A stretch of DNA of 64,000 nt from an uncultured Siphonobacter sp. (lineage in GTDB: Bacteria > Bacteroidota > Bacteroidia > Cytophagales > Spirosomataceae). How positions within the stretch are numbered: the first letter of the stretch is position 1; every line of letters starts with the position of its first letter. Positions 26,375 through 35,546 of this stretch are shown here, in pieces. Location: contig CAJYIW010000019.1 in assembly GCA_913775095.1 (NCBI GenBank), forward strand, positions 866,243 to 930,242, read 5' to 3'. Position numbers and translations under genes: made by a program. The notes under the pieces were generated by a model that saw only the letters and a program-made list of their open reading frames with translations, ran no database searches and was not told where the DNA came from.

Positions 26375-26935
26375 ATGTCTTCTTGCATTGACGCAAAACT
26401 CGAAGATGTATTAGAGTGTCAAAATGGCGATACGGGTGTCGCAGGTTTGGAGCGAACGGGATACTACTGCTTCGAATCCGACATCAAAACCTGGCCTACC
26501 CTACCCTCTAAAGACGCGACTACCACCTTTGAGCAACGAGTAACGCTGACGGATAGCTTTATCATGAACACGGGTAAGAAGTTTAACAAATTTCAGTTTA
26601 CTTCTGATCTGCCCTCCGTTGAATCTGAACTGGTTGGACCGGCCAAAGGAAAATCCTGGTCTAATACGCTCAAGGGCGGCGTTCGTTCCACTTCAGCCCA
26701 GGTGAAAGGTTTCCTGGATGCTACCAAAAATGGTAATTTGATCTTTATCCTGATCGGATTGAATGGTGAGCAGGAAGTCATTGGCTGGAAAGATAAGCCG
26801 GCCATGGTAAGCTCTGGAAAGATGTCCTCCGGAGCCAAAGCGGATGATGAGCGAATGACTGAATTCGAAATCAACTCTACTGGAAAACCTGCCTACAACT
26901 ACACCGGCACGATTCCCCTGACCGCTGCGGTTTAA
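26375..26935 (+). CDS. Putative major tail (tube) protein
   Basis: The 186-residue protein is beta-rich (VTLTDSFIMNTGKKFNKFQF; LIFILIGLNGEQEVIGW) with an exposed N-terminal segment holding three cysteines. Size, position among capsid and terminase genes, and its own terminator fit an abundant tail-tube or head-decoration protein. No family recognised; the tube assignment is inference from gene order and fold pattern. Confidence 0.45.
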   Translation: MSSCIDAKLEDVLECQNGDTGVAGLERTGYYCFESDIKTWPTLPSKDATTTFEQRVTLTDSFIMNTGKKFNKFQFTSDLPSVESELVGPAKGKSWSNTLKGGVRSTSAQVKGFLDATKNGNLIFILIGLNGEQEVIGWKDKPAMVSSGKMSSGAKADDERMTEFEINSTGKPAYNYTGTIPLTAAV

Positions 26936-26940
26936 CCTGG

Positions 26941-26968
26941 TAACCCCTGCTAAGTCAGGGGTTATTTT
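26941..26968 (+). terminator. Terminator after tail-tube candidate
   Basis: TAACCCCTG (26941-26949) and CAGGGGTTA (26956-26964) are perfect arms around CTAAGT, followed by four T. Confidence 0.85.
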
Positions 26969-26995
26969 CATCCATCTCTAATTACTATCAAAAAA

Positions 26996-27175
26996 ATGGC
27001 AAAGTCCTTGAAGTCTGAAGTAGCCGAAAAATTCGAAGTAACCGGCCTAAAAGAAGCTGGCGATTTTCATCACCATTTGACTGGAGAAACCAGTTTAGAT
27101 TCTATTAATCTTAAACAGGCTAATGATCTGTTCGTAGCTGGCTTTCCGTATTTGAAACCAGTTGCGAAAAAGTAG
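26996..27175 (+). CDS. Small phage protein (59 aa)
   Basis: ATG at 26996 opens 59 codons ending in TAG at 27175, in the gap between two strong terminators. The product is soluble and charged (MAKSLKSEVAEKFEVTGLKE, then FHHHLTGETSLDS) and has the base composition of neighbouring genes. A dedicated transcription unit with its own terminator supports it being real. Function unknown; small tail-assembly or decoration roles are possible. Confidence 0.55.
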   Translation: MAKSLKSEVAEKFEVTGLKEAGDFHHHLTGETSLDSINLKQANDLFVAGFPYLKPVAKK

Positions 27176-27196
27176 TTTTACCTAACTTATACTAAG

Positions 27197-27230
27197 CAAA
27201 GGCGGACGGCACAAGCCGCCCGCCTTTGTT
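27197..27230 (+). terminator. Terminator before the packaging operon
   Basis: CAAAGGCGG (27197-27205) pairs with CCGCCTTTG (27220-27228), with an inner CGGC/GCCG pair; a T-rich tail follows. Confidence 0.8.
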
Positions 27231-27238
27231 ATTTTACT

Positions 27239-27901
27239 ATGGATTTATTACCCGTCATCGATGCCTGGCTAAGCCGTCCCGTGTTCGCCACTGGACGTGA
27301 GCTTTATTTCCGTTACGGCTCCAATGAAAGTTATAAACGGCTCTTTGCCAGGCGTGATGATCAGGGAGCCTTCCAAGTTCTTATTTCTGCCCTTCAGGAG
27401 CTGAAAGATAACCTTCCTTCAGAGGTTGTAGAAAGCAAGCGGCCAGACGTAAAACCGCCCGTAAAACCTTCTGAGTCCGAAGATGCTCCGGAGGCGGTGC
27501 AGGTTTTAATCACTCAGCGAAAGGCTTATTGGGCAGAAGTCATCAACCTAAAAAAACTGCTCCGCACTTCTCAAAGCCAAAGCGAACGTGGGCAAGCCGC
27601 CTTTCGTATTCTTCACCTGCGAACGCTCATCAACCGAATTTGGCAACAGACTGATCACTTCGACCGCACCGGCCAGCTACCTGAGGTTGAGAAAGATGAA
27701 CCGCTCGATGCTGAACTTTCAAAGCTGGATGATCTGACGCTGAAAACCACCTTTCAGAATAATCAGAAATACCTATCCAAATACGCCAAGCGGGACCGGT
27801 CCCAAACCGTCGAAGCCGAGTATCAACGCCGGCTGGCTCAGCAGCCTCAGATCGAGCAGATCCTGAAGGAGCGAAAAGAAAGTAAAACCCTTGAATTCTA
27901 A
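27239..27901 (+). CDS. Phage hypothetical protein at start of packaging operon
   Basis: The 220-residue, highly charged, helical protein has a proline-rich linker in the middle (SKRPDVKPPVKPSESEDAPE) between two helical parts. It opens the operon containing the terminase subunits and starts 11 bases after the terminator stem. It may be a packaging accessory protein; no motif supports a definite function. The gene is separated by 5 bases from the next one. Confidence 0.55.
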   Translation: MDLLPVIDAWLSRPVFATGRELYFRYGSNESYKRLFARRDDQGAFQVLISALQELKDNLPSEVVESKRPDVKPPVKPSESEDAPEAVQVLITQRKAYWAEVINLKKLLRTSQSQSERGQAAFRILHLRTLINRIWQQTDHFDRTGQLPEVEKDEPLDAELSKLDDLTLKTTFQNNQKYLSKYAKRDRSQTVEAEYQRRLAQQPQIEQILKERKESKTLEF

Positions 27902-27906
27902 CCCAC

Positions 27907-28515
27907 ATGAGACTTATTACTCAGCAGACGGACGTGGATAAACTCCACGACTATCTGTTTACAAAGAAAGAGGTACAGCTCTCCCCTGCCTTGGAAAGTA
28001 AGCTGGAGCGATTAGAGCGTTGTGACGGCCTAATTCGTGCGTATGGCGTTCGTGCTCAAGTAGTGGAAATGCTCATCGAGTATTATAAAAGTAAAGATGA
28101 GAGCTACAGTAAACGAACGGCTTATAACGACTTTCAGGAAACGCAGGAGCTATTTAACTCAGGCTACCGGCACGATATCCGCCGGTACAACGTCGATCTG
28201 ATTATCGGAGAAGTGATGAAGACCAAGCGCCAGGCCGAAAAGCTGGAAGTTCCTGATACCAGGGCAATGGCCGCCTGTGACGCCAACCTGATTAAGATCA
28301 ACGAGAAATTCTTTGGTGAAACTGATAAGATCGACTGGAGCCTGATTAAGCGGACTCCGATGATCTTCACCTTTGATCCAGCTCTGATTAATTCTGATGT
28401 ACCTGTAGAGAAGGAAAAGCTCGATAAGCTGATAAACAAATTCAAGACTATTCGCAAAAAAGTGAATGATAAACCCGTCGTAGAAGACATCACCTGGGAG
28501 GATGTAAAACCATGA
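27907..28515 (+). CDS. Terminase small subunit candidate
   Basis: The 202-residue protein lies directly before the terminase large subunit and overlaps it by 4 bases (ATGA). Residues 35-100 are helical with a pattern like the DNA-binding region of small terminases (GVRAQVVEMLIEYYKSKDES, then SKRTAYNDFQETQELFN). The C-terminal part is charged and helical and could contact the large subunit. The call rests on position plus helical pattern; recognition of phage DNA is inferred. Confidence 0.65.
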   Translation: MRLITQQTDVDKLHDYLFTKKEVQLSPALESKLERLERCDGLIRAYGVRAQVVEMLIEYYKSKDESYSKRTAYNDFQETQELFNSGYRHDIRRYNVDLIIGEVMKTKRQAEKLEVPDTRAMAACDANLIKINEKFFGETDKIDWSLIKRTPMIFTFDPALINSDVPVEKEKLDKLINKFKTIRKKVNDKPVVEDITWEDVKP

Positions 28516-30194
28516 GAATAGAAGCTGAAGAAACCCGCGAAGTTCAACGCCGGCATCGCAACATCCCCCAGCTGCTGGTCAATATCGTTATGGCCAGTTT
28601 GATGGTGCTGATCTGGGGCCGTGCGACCGGGAAAACGTACGGAGCTACCTCGCCCTGGCTGGCTCACCACGCGGAAACGATGCCCCGCAGCACCGGAGCC
28701 ATTCTCTGCAAGTCCTATGCCCACATGAACACGAAAGTGCTTCAGGAAATCGTCGAAGGATGGACGGAGCTGGGCTATAAAGAAGACCTGCATTTCTGGG
28801 TAAAGAAGCAGCCCCCGGAGTGGGCGAACGTTCCCAAGGACTTTCACCACACCCAGGACTATACCCGCTCGATAACCTGGTGGAATGGTACGATGTTCAA
28901 ACTCTTTTCCCTGGATAAAAACTCACCCAGTAACGGGGATTCCGTGGATTTTATGATGGTCGAAGAAGCTAAACTGCTCGATTATCAAGCCGTGCAGGAA
29001 GCCTTCAAAACGGTTCGGGGTAATCGCCGGCATTTTGGGCATTTGTCTTGCCATGGAGCTAAATTGATTGTCACCGACCGGCCCCGCGATGCGAAAGGTC
29101 GCTGGGTGCTCGATTATAAGAAAATCGAGACTGATCCGGAGCTTTTAGATGCCATTATCGAGTGTCAGTATCAAATACAGCTCCGGCAGATCGAGCTGCT
29201 TTCTGACGTTAGCGAATCAAAGGCTAAAAAGCTGGAGAGTGAAATCAAGCTGCTCGAAGAAGAACTCAATGAGCTAAGAAAAGGCCGAGAGCTCGAAGAC
29301 GGGGACCGGGAAGGCACGGTTTACGTTTCCCTGGCTTCTACCCTGGATAATATCCACGCCCTGGGCATTAAAGCCCTGAAGGATCTACGACGTGACTTAT
29401 CGGATTTTGACTGGGATTTGTCGGTTTTGAACAAAGATATCCTGCTGGTTGAAGACTGCTTTTACTCCTACATTTCCGAAGAACGCCACGGGTATAATGC
29501 GACCAATTATAAATTCATCGATGCCAACCCCACCGTTAGAGAGCGGGATTGCCGCTTTGATCTGGACGTTCGCCCAGGGCAGGGACTCGACGTATTTTTC
29601 GATCACAATAAGGCGATTAACTGTATTGTGGTAGGCCAACGCCAGGAGCAGTATTACCGCATGCTGAATGCCATGTACGTACTGGAGCCTGATATGGCTA
29701 TGGACCTGGTGGATAAGTTCTGCCACTACTACCGTTATCACCCTACCAAAGTGGTAAACTACTATTATGACAACACCTCCAGACGTGGGGATGCTCGCCG
29801 TGCTAAGTATCTATCAGACGATGTGATTGATCAATTCAGAAAGAATGGCTGGGTAGTGAACCATGTGTATATGGGACAGGCTACTAGCCACGTGAGCCGC
29901 CATGAGATGTTTGTTAAGCTTTTTAATGAAGCAGATGGCCAGCCCTTCAAGGTTCGCTTTAACATTGATAACTGCGGATGGTGGCTCTATGCCTGCCATC
30001 AAACGCCTACGAAGATCCGTACCACGGAGAAGGGTCAGCCGTTTGGTAAGAATAAGGATAGTGAAGACCCGAAATACAACATTCCCAAGTGGGAAGCCAC
30101 CCACATCACTGAGGCGGGCGATGGATTGTTTGTATCCCAGCTCCTGCATTCGCCTTTCGCCTTCACGGGTGGCGGCGGTGTGATTGCGGGGTAG
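28512..30194 (+). CDS. Terminase large subunit
   Basis: 560 residues, a normal length for this family. The ATPase motor has Walker A WGRATGKT at residues 35-42 and Walker B DFMMVEEAKLL at about 146-156, with the catalytic Glu in VEEA. A coiled insertion lies near 220-260 (KKLESEIKLLEEELNELRKG). The nuclease half has acidic motifs around 357 (LDVFFDHN) and 418 (YYYDNTS), consistent with the RNase H-like nuclease fold. It packages DNA into proheads and cuts concatemers. The small-subunit candidate is immediately upstream and the portal is downstream. Confidence 0.9.
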   Translation: MRIEAEETREVQRRHRNIPQLLVNIVMASLMVLIWGRATGKTYGATSPWLAHHAETMPRSTGAILCKSYAHMNTKVLQEIVEGWTELGYKEDLHFWVKKQPPEWANVPKDFHHTQDYTRSITWWNGTMFKLFSLDKNSPSNGDSVDFMMVEEAKLLDYQAVQEAFKTVRGNRRHFGHLSCHGAKLIVTDRPRDAKGRWVLDYKKIETDPELLDAIIECQYQIQLRQIELLSDVSESKAKKLESEIKLLEEELNELRKGRELEDGDREGTVYVSLASTLDNIHALGIKALKDLRRDLSDFDWDLSVLNKDILLVEDCFYSYISEERHGYNATNYKFIDANPTVRERDCRFDLDVRPGQGLDVFFDHNKAINCIVVGQRQEQYYRMLNAMYVLEPDMAMDLVDKFCHYYRYHPTKVVNYYYDNTSRRGDARRAKYLSDDVIDQFRKNGWVVNHVYMGQATSHVSRHEMFVKLFNEADGQPFKVRFNIDNCGWWLYACHQTPTKIRTTEKGQPFGKNKDSEDPKYNIPKWEATHITEAGDGLFVSQLLHSPFAFTGGGGVIAG

Positions 30195-30249
30195 AATAGG
30201 CCATTCGCCTAATTCGCCTTGATATGATGCCCTATGCATGGGCGAATAG

Positions 30250-30280
30250 ATGCCTGGTACAAAACGTATCAGGCATTTTT
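30250..30280 (+). terminator. Terminator after terminase large subunit
   Basis: ATGCCTG (30250-30256) and CAGGCAT (30270-30276) pair around a 13-base loop, followed by a T-run. Confidence 0.75.
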
Positions 30281-30577
30281 ATTTAAACTACTAAAAATCT
30301 ATGATTTATACTCAATATTTTACAAAAAACACCCTCATATACAGTGACCCCCCGCCGGGCGAACGCCTTGCCTTCATAGGGCGTGCAACGGCTAGGGAAG
30401 CGAGATTTTTTCGAGGCAAAAGCCCGTTTTTGCCATAAGTGCCTGACGGTCAATTGATTGCATTAAAATATTTTGCAAAACGTTTTCAGGATGGTTTTCA
30501 ATTTTATGAGCAAAACGACATTATATATCTGTTATTCAGATACTTATGGGCGTTTGGCTCACAAAGGCGAAAACAAA

Positions 30578-30606
30578 AAAGCCGGGCAGCATTGCTACCC
30601 GGCTTT
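30578..30606. terminator. Symmetric GC-rich hairpin upstream of portal operon
   Basis: AAAGCCGGG (30578-30586) and CCCGGCTTT (30598-30606) are perfect 9-bp arms. A-run to the left makes it most terminator-like for leftward transcripts, though no leftward gene is nearby. Confidence 0.6.
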
Positions 30607-30704
30607 GACGATATCCTAAATTAAAATATAACGCTGCAAAGCTAGGACGTAATGGCATTCGCTCTGTCCTTTTGCTGGCTTATTTGTGTGTCGACCTTCG
30701 TTTC

Positions 30705-31034
30705 ATGCTAAGCTTAAAACAGGTCATTAACTTGATGGAGCAGCTCTCTTCTCGCAAGCAGGGCTTTGTTCTCACCTTCGTCACTTGCGATAAACAGCGT
30801 CCTGAGGATGCGGGCCGAGTGATCGAACTGGAGAACGCTATCCTTTCCAAACATGACCGTTTGCTACCTAAAGAAATCCGTCAGGAAGTAAACCGCGATG
30901 AGCACCGGGAATTTCAAAAGAACCCGTCCCACGATGTCAATGGAACCATTAACATTCACATCTTAGGAAACCGCGAAATCCGGAAAGTACATACCTGGCT
31001 AATTACCCACTTTAACGGACAGGAAGTACTATGA
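30705..31034 (+). CDS. Phage hypothetical protein upstream of portal (109 aa)
   Basis: ATG at 30705 (MLSLKQVINLMEQLSSRKQG) is preferred to an earlier in-frame start at 30672, whose residues look like non-coding leader. The protein contains a plausible alpha/beta core (FVLTFVTCDKQRPEDAGRVI) and an ATGA overlap with the portal gene. In gene order it stands where portal-associated small proteins are found. Function unknown. Confidence 0.55.
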   Translation: MLSLKQVINLMEQLSSRKQGFVLTFVTCDKQRPEDAGRVIELENAILSKHDRLLPKEIRQEVNRDEHREFQKNPSHDVNGTINIHILGNREIRKVHTWLITHFNGQEVL

Positions 31035-32440
31035 CAACGGAGTACAATGGTATCACCATATCCCCCACTGGTGAGTCCGGATACATTGCAGAATTTGGAG
31101 CCTTGGTCATTCTTCAATCGGCAACCAGCATGATGGCAAAAAAGCCTGAAACGCCGGTAGAAAGTAATTTGACTCGAGTCAATAACATTGCTTACTGGGG
31201 AGCAGATAACCTGTTCCCTCAAAAGCTTACGGAAGTCATCCGAAAGAACATTTCCTATACCCGTGGTCTGGCTTTGAAAGCCGAGCAGATTTACGGATTA
31301 GGACTGGAGTACGGTTACGAGTCGATCATTGACGATCAGCGGGTATTCATTCCTCACTATGATCCTCAAATTGATGACTTTATCTATTACTCCGAAAGCG
31401 TCTCCGGAGGCGATGTGTTTGGCCTGCAAACCAAAGACCTGGCTTACTTTGGAATGATCTTTCCGGAGTTTCACCTGACTGTGGATCGTAGCAAAATCTT
31501 TGCTCTCCACCACCGCCCGGCGGCTCAGTGCCGGCTGGCCCTTCAGGAGATTGAAGGCCAGTACGTAGGCCTGATCCGGGATTGCTTTATCTCAGCCAAT
31601 TGGGGCAAAGGAGGCAGTTTTCAGGATGGCACGACTCTTCGCCGCCCGGTGATTTCTCGCGGGTATGATCCAGCTGCAGAAATGCGAAACCGCAAAGACG
31701 GCTATCAATACATGATGCCGGTAGGACTTCCTTCTCTTTTGGAGACGTATTACACGCACCCGGATCACATTTCAATTATTGATTCGAAGTGGCTGGATGT
31801 TTCCAACTTCATCCCACAATTCAAGGCGGCTTCCCTTAAAAATAAGGTGGCCATCAACTATATCATCGAAGTAGCTGATTGGTACTGGCCTTCGGCGTAT
31901 CCGGAATGGAATACGCTGATTACTCAGAACAATGCTCAAAGCCAGGAAAAGCTGAAGGCTATTAAAACCAAAGAGCTTCAGAAGTTCAATACCTTCTTTG
32001 GCAACCTGGATGACGCAGGCCGCTCGATGCTCATCGATAAGAAGTTGGTGTACTCTGGCACGGGAGCCCCCACTGAGATTTCAGCCTGGACGATTAAGGT
32101 ACTCGAAAAATCAAAGCTCGGTGAAGACGGCTACTTGGAAGATGCCCGCGATGCCCACACCATGATCTATACGGCCATCGGTATCGATGAATCCATCCAG
32201 GGCAAGAAAGCCGGTACGGGTGGCAGCAATGGTTCTGACAAACGGGAGGCCTATAACATCGGTAATCTGACTTCCACACCTCAGGCCAGCCTCATTCTCC
32301 GGGTGTACGACTTTGTTTCCCGCTACAATGGCTGGAAAAGCCCAACTGGTCAGCCTATTAAGTGGCGGGTGAAGCGAGCGGAGATGCAAACGAAAGATCA
32401 ATTTTCCCCCAATAAACGCGAAAGCACCGAACCCCAATGA
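31031..32440 (+). CDS. Portal protein
   Basis: The 469-residue protein lies three genes after the small terminase candidate and just before connector genes. Residues 50-110 (NNIAYWGADNLFPQKLTEVI and following helix) and the central helix-rich region near 240-330 (KAASLKNKVAINYIIEVADW) match the general layout of portals from Bacteroidota phages. The C-terminal part is basic and disordered. It should form the dodecameric DNA channel at the capsid vertex. The call rests mainly on size and neighbours, with sequence pattern as support. Confidence 0.75.
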   Translation: MTTEYNGITISPTGESGYIAEFGALVILQSATSMMAKKPETPVESNLTRVNNIAYWGADNLFPQKLTEVIRKNISYTRGLALKAEQIYGLGLEYGYESIIDDQRVFIPHYDPQIDDFIYYSESVSGGDVFGLQTKDLAYFGMIFPEFHLTVDRSKIFALHHRPAAQCRLALQEIEGQYVGLIRDCFISANWGKGGSFQDGTTLRRPVISRGYDPAAEMRNRKDGYQYMMPVGLPSLLETYYTHPDHISIIDSKWLDVSNFIPQFKAASLKNKVAINYIIEVADWYWPSAYPEWNTLITQNNAQSQEKLKAIKTKELQKFNTFFGNLDDAGRSMLIDKKLVYSGTGAPTEISAWTIKVLEKSKLGEDGYLEDARDAHTMIYTAIGIDESIQGKKAGTGGSNGSDKREAYNIGNLTSTPQASLILRVYDFVSRYNGWKSPTGQPIKWRVKRAEMQTKDQFSPNKRESTEPQ

Positions 32441-32739
32441 GCCTTATTACAAGAATCGCCCGCTTATTTTCTCGTAAAGAAACCAAAGTAGTTGCCCTGC
32501 CTACCTGGACAAAGCCTTTCTACGTACATGGCGGCCACCGCATCTTTCAGTTAGACAGTCAGGGAGCCATCTCGGAAATTCCCTTCGATTCTAATCAGCT
32601 TCAGCATCGTGGCAATAACCGTTACTGCATCCGCATGGTCAAGGGCCACTCCTACACGACTGCTCTTAATCAAGAGAATGCCGTTAAACAATTCAAAAAA
32701 CAAGGTTTAGCCATTCTGAAACATGTCTTTACTAACTAG
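32437..32739 (+). CDS. Phage hypothetical protein after portal (100 aa)
   Basis: It overlaps the portal stop by 4 bases and overlaps the following gene by 17 bases, so it is tightly coupled. The sequence is basic at the start (LITRIARLFSRKETKVV) and otherwise a small alpha/beta domain. It may be a head-tail joining component; no family recognised. Confidence 0.5.
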   Translation: MSLITRIARLFSRKETKVVALPTWTKPFYVHGGHRIFQLDSQGAISEIPFDSNQLQHRGNNRYCIRMVKGHSYTTALNQENAVKQFKKQGLAILKHVFTN

Positions 32740-33658
32740 CACGGACGAACTGGTTCCCCTGCTGCCGGTCGATGTGGCCTTTACATTCGACTTGATCAAA
32801 GACCACCTCGAAACGGCAGCAGAAGACGTGATCATTCCCCTGATCACTCAGCAGGTCTACGATAAAATCGTGGCTGGAGAATACGGTGAAGAGCACGAAC
32901 GCCTGATCATGAATGTAAAGCGGGCGGTGGCTAATCTGGGATATCTCAACTACGCTCCCTGGGCTACGGTCCGGATTGAAGATGGAGGTGTCTCGGAGAA
33001 AGAAAATGCAGCTCGCATTGATACGCTAGACAGTATACGTCTGTGGTGCATGACTACGGCGGGCCGGGCGATCGAGAAGATCCTGGAATATCTGGAAATG
33101 TACGAAGCTGATTTTCCCGAGTGGAAAGAGTCATCCAGTTATACCATCTACTCCGAGCTACCTATCCGGACGGCGATGCAGTTTCAGAAATACGCAAACA
33201 TCAAAGGTTCTCGCCAGACTTTCCTGGCTTTAGGTCCGGCGATGCGGCGGGTCATTTCTTTTCATTTAAAACCAGCCCTGGGAAATGATCTGTATGAGGA
33301 GCTGCTTACTTCAACCAGTGCAGCCATCAAACATCTTAATGAAGAATACGTCCGTCCGGCTCTGGCCCACTATGGCATTTTTTACGGCCTGGATGAAATG
33401 GCCCTAACGCTGGATGATCGAGGCATTCTTCAGTTCAATAACACCTCCAGTGGAAAGATGCGGACGTACTTGGCTGCTCAGCAACAGGCCGTAGATACTC
33501 TTAAATCTAACATGGGCAAGCTGGGAGAAACGTATCTGGGAATGATGGTAAGCTTTCTGAATGCTAACGCCAGTCAATATCCTTCGTATCACTTACCTAC
33601 TACTGCTGGAGGAGCCGTTGATAATGACCCCTCACAAGCGGTCATAGGCTTCTATTAG
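32723..33658 (+). CDS. Head-tail connector-like protein (DUF6712-like)
   Basis: The 311-residue protein is nearly all helical, with two related halves: each half has an N-terminal segment resembling the six-to-seven-helix adaptor fold of head-completion proteins (FDLIKDHLETAAEDVIIPLI; ISFHLKPALGNDLYEELLTS). Such duplicated adaptors occur in Bacteroidota phages as DUF6712. It follows the portal operon without gaps. The function as a head-tail adaptor is inferred from fold pattern and gene order. Confidence 0.6.
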   Translation: MSLLTSTDELVPLLPVDVAFTFDLIKDHLETAAEDVIIPLITQQVYDKIVAGEYGEEHERLIMNVKRAVANLGYLNYAPWATVRIEDGGVSEKENAARIDTLDSIRLWCMTTAGRAIEKILEYLEMYEADFPEWKESSSYTIYSELPIRTAMQFQKYANIKGSRQTFLALGPAMRRVISFHLKPALGNDLYEELLTSTSAAIKHLNEEYVRPALAHYGIFYGLDEMALTLDDRGILQFNNTSSGKMRTYLAAQQQAVDTLKSNMGKLGETYLGMMVSFLNANASQYPSYHLPTTAGGAVDNDPSQAVIGFY

Positions 33659-33713
33659 ATACATACTACCTATTTAGCGAATAATGTACGTTTAGATATA
33701 AATTTAAATAAAA

Positions 33714-33750
33714 TTAAAGGGCATTGCTATATTTGGCAGTGCCCTTTAAT
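33714..33750 (+). terminator. Hairpin terminator at the entry to the cargo block
   Basis: TTAAAGGGCA (33714-33723) pairs with TGCCCTTTAA (33740-33749). The loop contains TATATTTG, matching the -7 box of Bacteroidota promoters, so the following NTPase gene might start from here. No clear -33 box at proper spacing was found. Confidence 0.6.
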
Positions 33751-33780
33751 CTTACAAACCCATCACTAATTACTACTGCA

Positions 33781-35445
33781 ATGTCAAGCTTAGAACCTTC
33801 TGAGAATCCTCCAGTTCCTACGCAATCAAATATCATTCCAATAAGTGAAATATACGAATCATTCCAAGATCACTTAAAAATTGACAAAAATGATAGAATT
33901 ATATTTTCTGGCAGATTTGGATCGGGTAAAACCTCGTTTTTAAATACATTTTTCGAAGAAAATGCAGATTATATACCAATATTTTTATATCCAGTAAATT
34001 ATAGCGTAGCTAGTAATGAGGATATTTTTGAATTAATCAAATATGACATACTAATAGAAATATTATCAAATGAAAAATATCAAATTGAATTAGAATCATT
34101 AGATTTTTCTGAAATGCTCACATTTCAGTCAATGATTCTGTCAGGAAACTCTGAAATAAAAGAAGCTTTAGAAGAAGCAGGTAAAGAAGCAGCTAAAAAA
34201 TTGATAGAAAACATACCGGTTGTCGGAAAAAGTATAGTTGATTTTACAGATATAGGTTGGGATTTATTTAAAAAAATAAGATCTGCACATAATAATTATC
34301 ATACTAAAATAACAGAGGATGATGGAGATAAAATTGAAGACTTTAAAAATAAAATTAGAGAGTCTAGGGGGAATATCTACGAGAAAGACATAATTACTCA
34401 AATAATTATAAAATTTATTTCACAATTAAAACAGATTCCTATTAGAGAAACGGAAGAGAAGAAAAAACAAATTGTACTTATAATTGATGATCTAGACAGA
34501 ATTGACCCTGAGCATATATTTAGATTACTAAATATATTTTCGGCACACGTTGATGAAAGATTTTCAAAAAACACTCAGTCAAACTTTAAGAATAAGTTTA
34601 ATTTTGATAAAATCATTCTATCATGTGATATCAAAAATATAAGAAATATATTTTCTGCTAGATATGGTCAGCATACTCATTTCTCTGGATATATTGATAA
34701 ATTCTATTCAGTTCAAATTTTTAATTTCAGTTTGGCCCCATATGCTGAAGAAGTAAGCAGGAGATTGTTAACTAATATAAAAGCTAAAAATATAGGTAAA
34801 AAACCTGACGGAAACCCATTTAAAGAATTGCCGTTAGCTGATGCTATTCAAGATTCGTACTATGAAAGTTTTGACTATCTCTTAGTAACCTTGATCGAGT
34901 ATGATTTAATCAGCATTAGGGATATCAACAAATTGTCTGATAAGTATATGACATTTCCTTCAACTAAGAGGTCTGATGACGTACCAGTATTAAAGATTGA
35001 TCAATTTGCTGTTATAGTGATTGATTTTTTAAGGTTAATTTATAGCAGCGATGAAGAGATAGAAAATATGCTTTTGATTGCTGACAGATTATTTAAATTT
35101 AAAGGACTTAACTATGTAAATATACACAGAGAGACATTGGGATATATAATTGGTAACTATTGTTATCTGAAAAGATTTCCAATGTTTAGACAAAGTGAAT
35201 ATCGCAATAATTCAGATTTAAAAGGCACATTAAATTGGAATGGATACCCCTATACTTTATCTGCTACTCATTACAATGGAAGTTCAAACAGTTTTAATAT
35301 AGATCAGAAAATATTAAGCGGATCAATTTCCTTTACAACTTATTCTGGTCCAGAAACTCCAGATCATGATCCTGTGAAAGTACATAGAAACTTGGAGCCG
35401 ACTATTTTTTGGTTTTTAAATGAGTGTAGGGAATCGTATAGATAA
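33781..35445 (+). CDS. KAP-family P-loop NTPase, AT-rich prophage cargo
   Basis: ATG at 33781 gives 554 residues; a TTG further upstream would lie inside the hairpin and is rejected. Walker A GRFGSGKT is at 44-51 and Walker B IVLIIDDLDRID near 231-242, the KAP/STAND-like pattern with DDLDR. KAP NTPases are often membrane-anchored through an insertion between these motifs. Here a hydrophobic-to-helical insert lies near 140-165 without a strong membrane span, so it may be soluble. The gene is much richer in A+T than the adjacent phage genes and has its own flanking hairpins, so it is probably imported cargo. Anti-phage defence is a reasonable guess, not shown. Confidence 0.75.
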   Translation: MSSLEPSENPPVPTQSNIIPISEIYESFQDHLKIDKNDRIIFSGRFGSGKTSFLNTFFEENADYIPIFLYPVNYSVASNEDIFELIKYDILIEILSNEKYQIELESLDFSEMLTFQSMILSGNSEIKEALEEAGKEAAKKLIENIPVVGKSIVDFTDIGWDLFKKIRSAHNNYHTKITEDDGDKIEDFKNKIRESRGNIYEKDIITQIIIKFISQLKQIPIRETEEKKKQIVLIIDDLDRIDPEHIFRLLNIFSAHVDERFSKNTQSNFKNKFNFDKIILSCDIKNIRNIFSARYGQHTHFSGYIDKFYSVQIFNFSLAPYAEEVSRRLLTNIKAKNIGKKPDGNPFKELPLADAIQDSYYESFDYLLVTLIEYDLISIRDINKLSDKYMTFPSTKRSDDVPVLKIDQFAVIVIDFLRLIYSSDEEIENMLLIADRLFKFKGLNYVNIHRETLGYIIGNYCYLKRFPMFRQSEYRNNSDLKGTLNWNGYPYTLSATHYNGSSNSFNIDQKILSGSISFTTYSGPETPDHDPVKVHRNLEPTIFWFLNECRESYR

Positions 35446-35464
35446 AGTTGTCTTTTAAAAGGTT

Positions 35465-35511
35465 CAAAAGCCGTTCAGGTTCGCATAAAAAACGAACCTG
35501 AACGGCTTTTG
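35465..35511 (+). terminator. Terminator hairpin, copy 1 (19-bp perfect arms)
   Basis: CAAAAGCCGTTCAGGTTCG (35465-35483) and its exact complement at 35493-35511 flank CATAAAAAA. A near-identical hairpin, in the same orientation and at similar distance from a stop codon, recurs at 36973-37018. Confidence 0.85.
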
Positions 35512-35546
35512 AGTTTTGTACTCTAATTTTTCCTAATAACAGGGTG

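Larger units (their letters stand above)
30195..30704. other. Non-coding gap between terminase and head genes
   Basis: About 500 bases with no convincing gene. It contains a terminator (30250-30280), a stretch rich in short inverted repeats such as GGCAAAA (30415-30421) with TTTTGCC (30428-30434), and a second GC-rich hairpin (30578-30606). A rightward frame from 30439 to 30624 has no protein character. A cos/pac-like site or small RNA could be here; neither is shown. Confidence 0.55.

Noticed and set aside
30439..30624. A rightward 61-codon frame between terminase and portal
   Set aside because: It starts without ATG, runs across a strong hairpin and has no coherent protein pattern.
33724..33780. 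Extended N-terminus of the KAP NTPase from a TTG
   Set aside because: The TTG lies inside the hairpin; ATG at 33781 begins the coherent protein.
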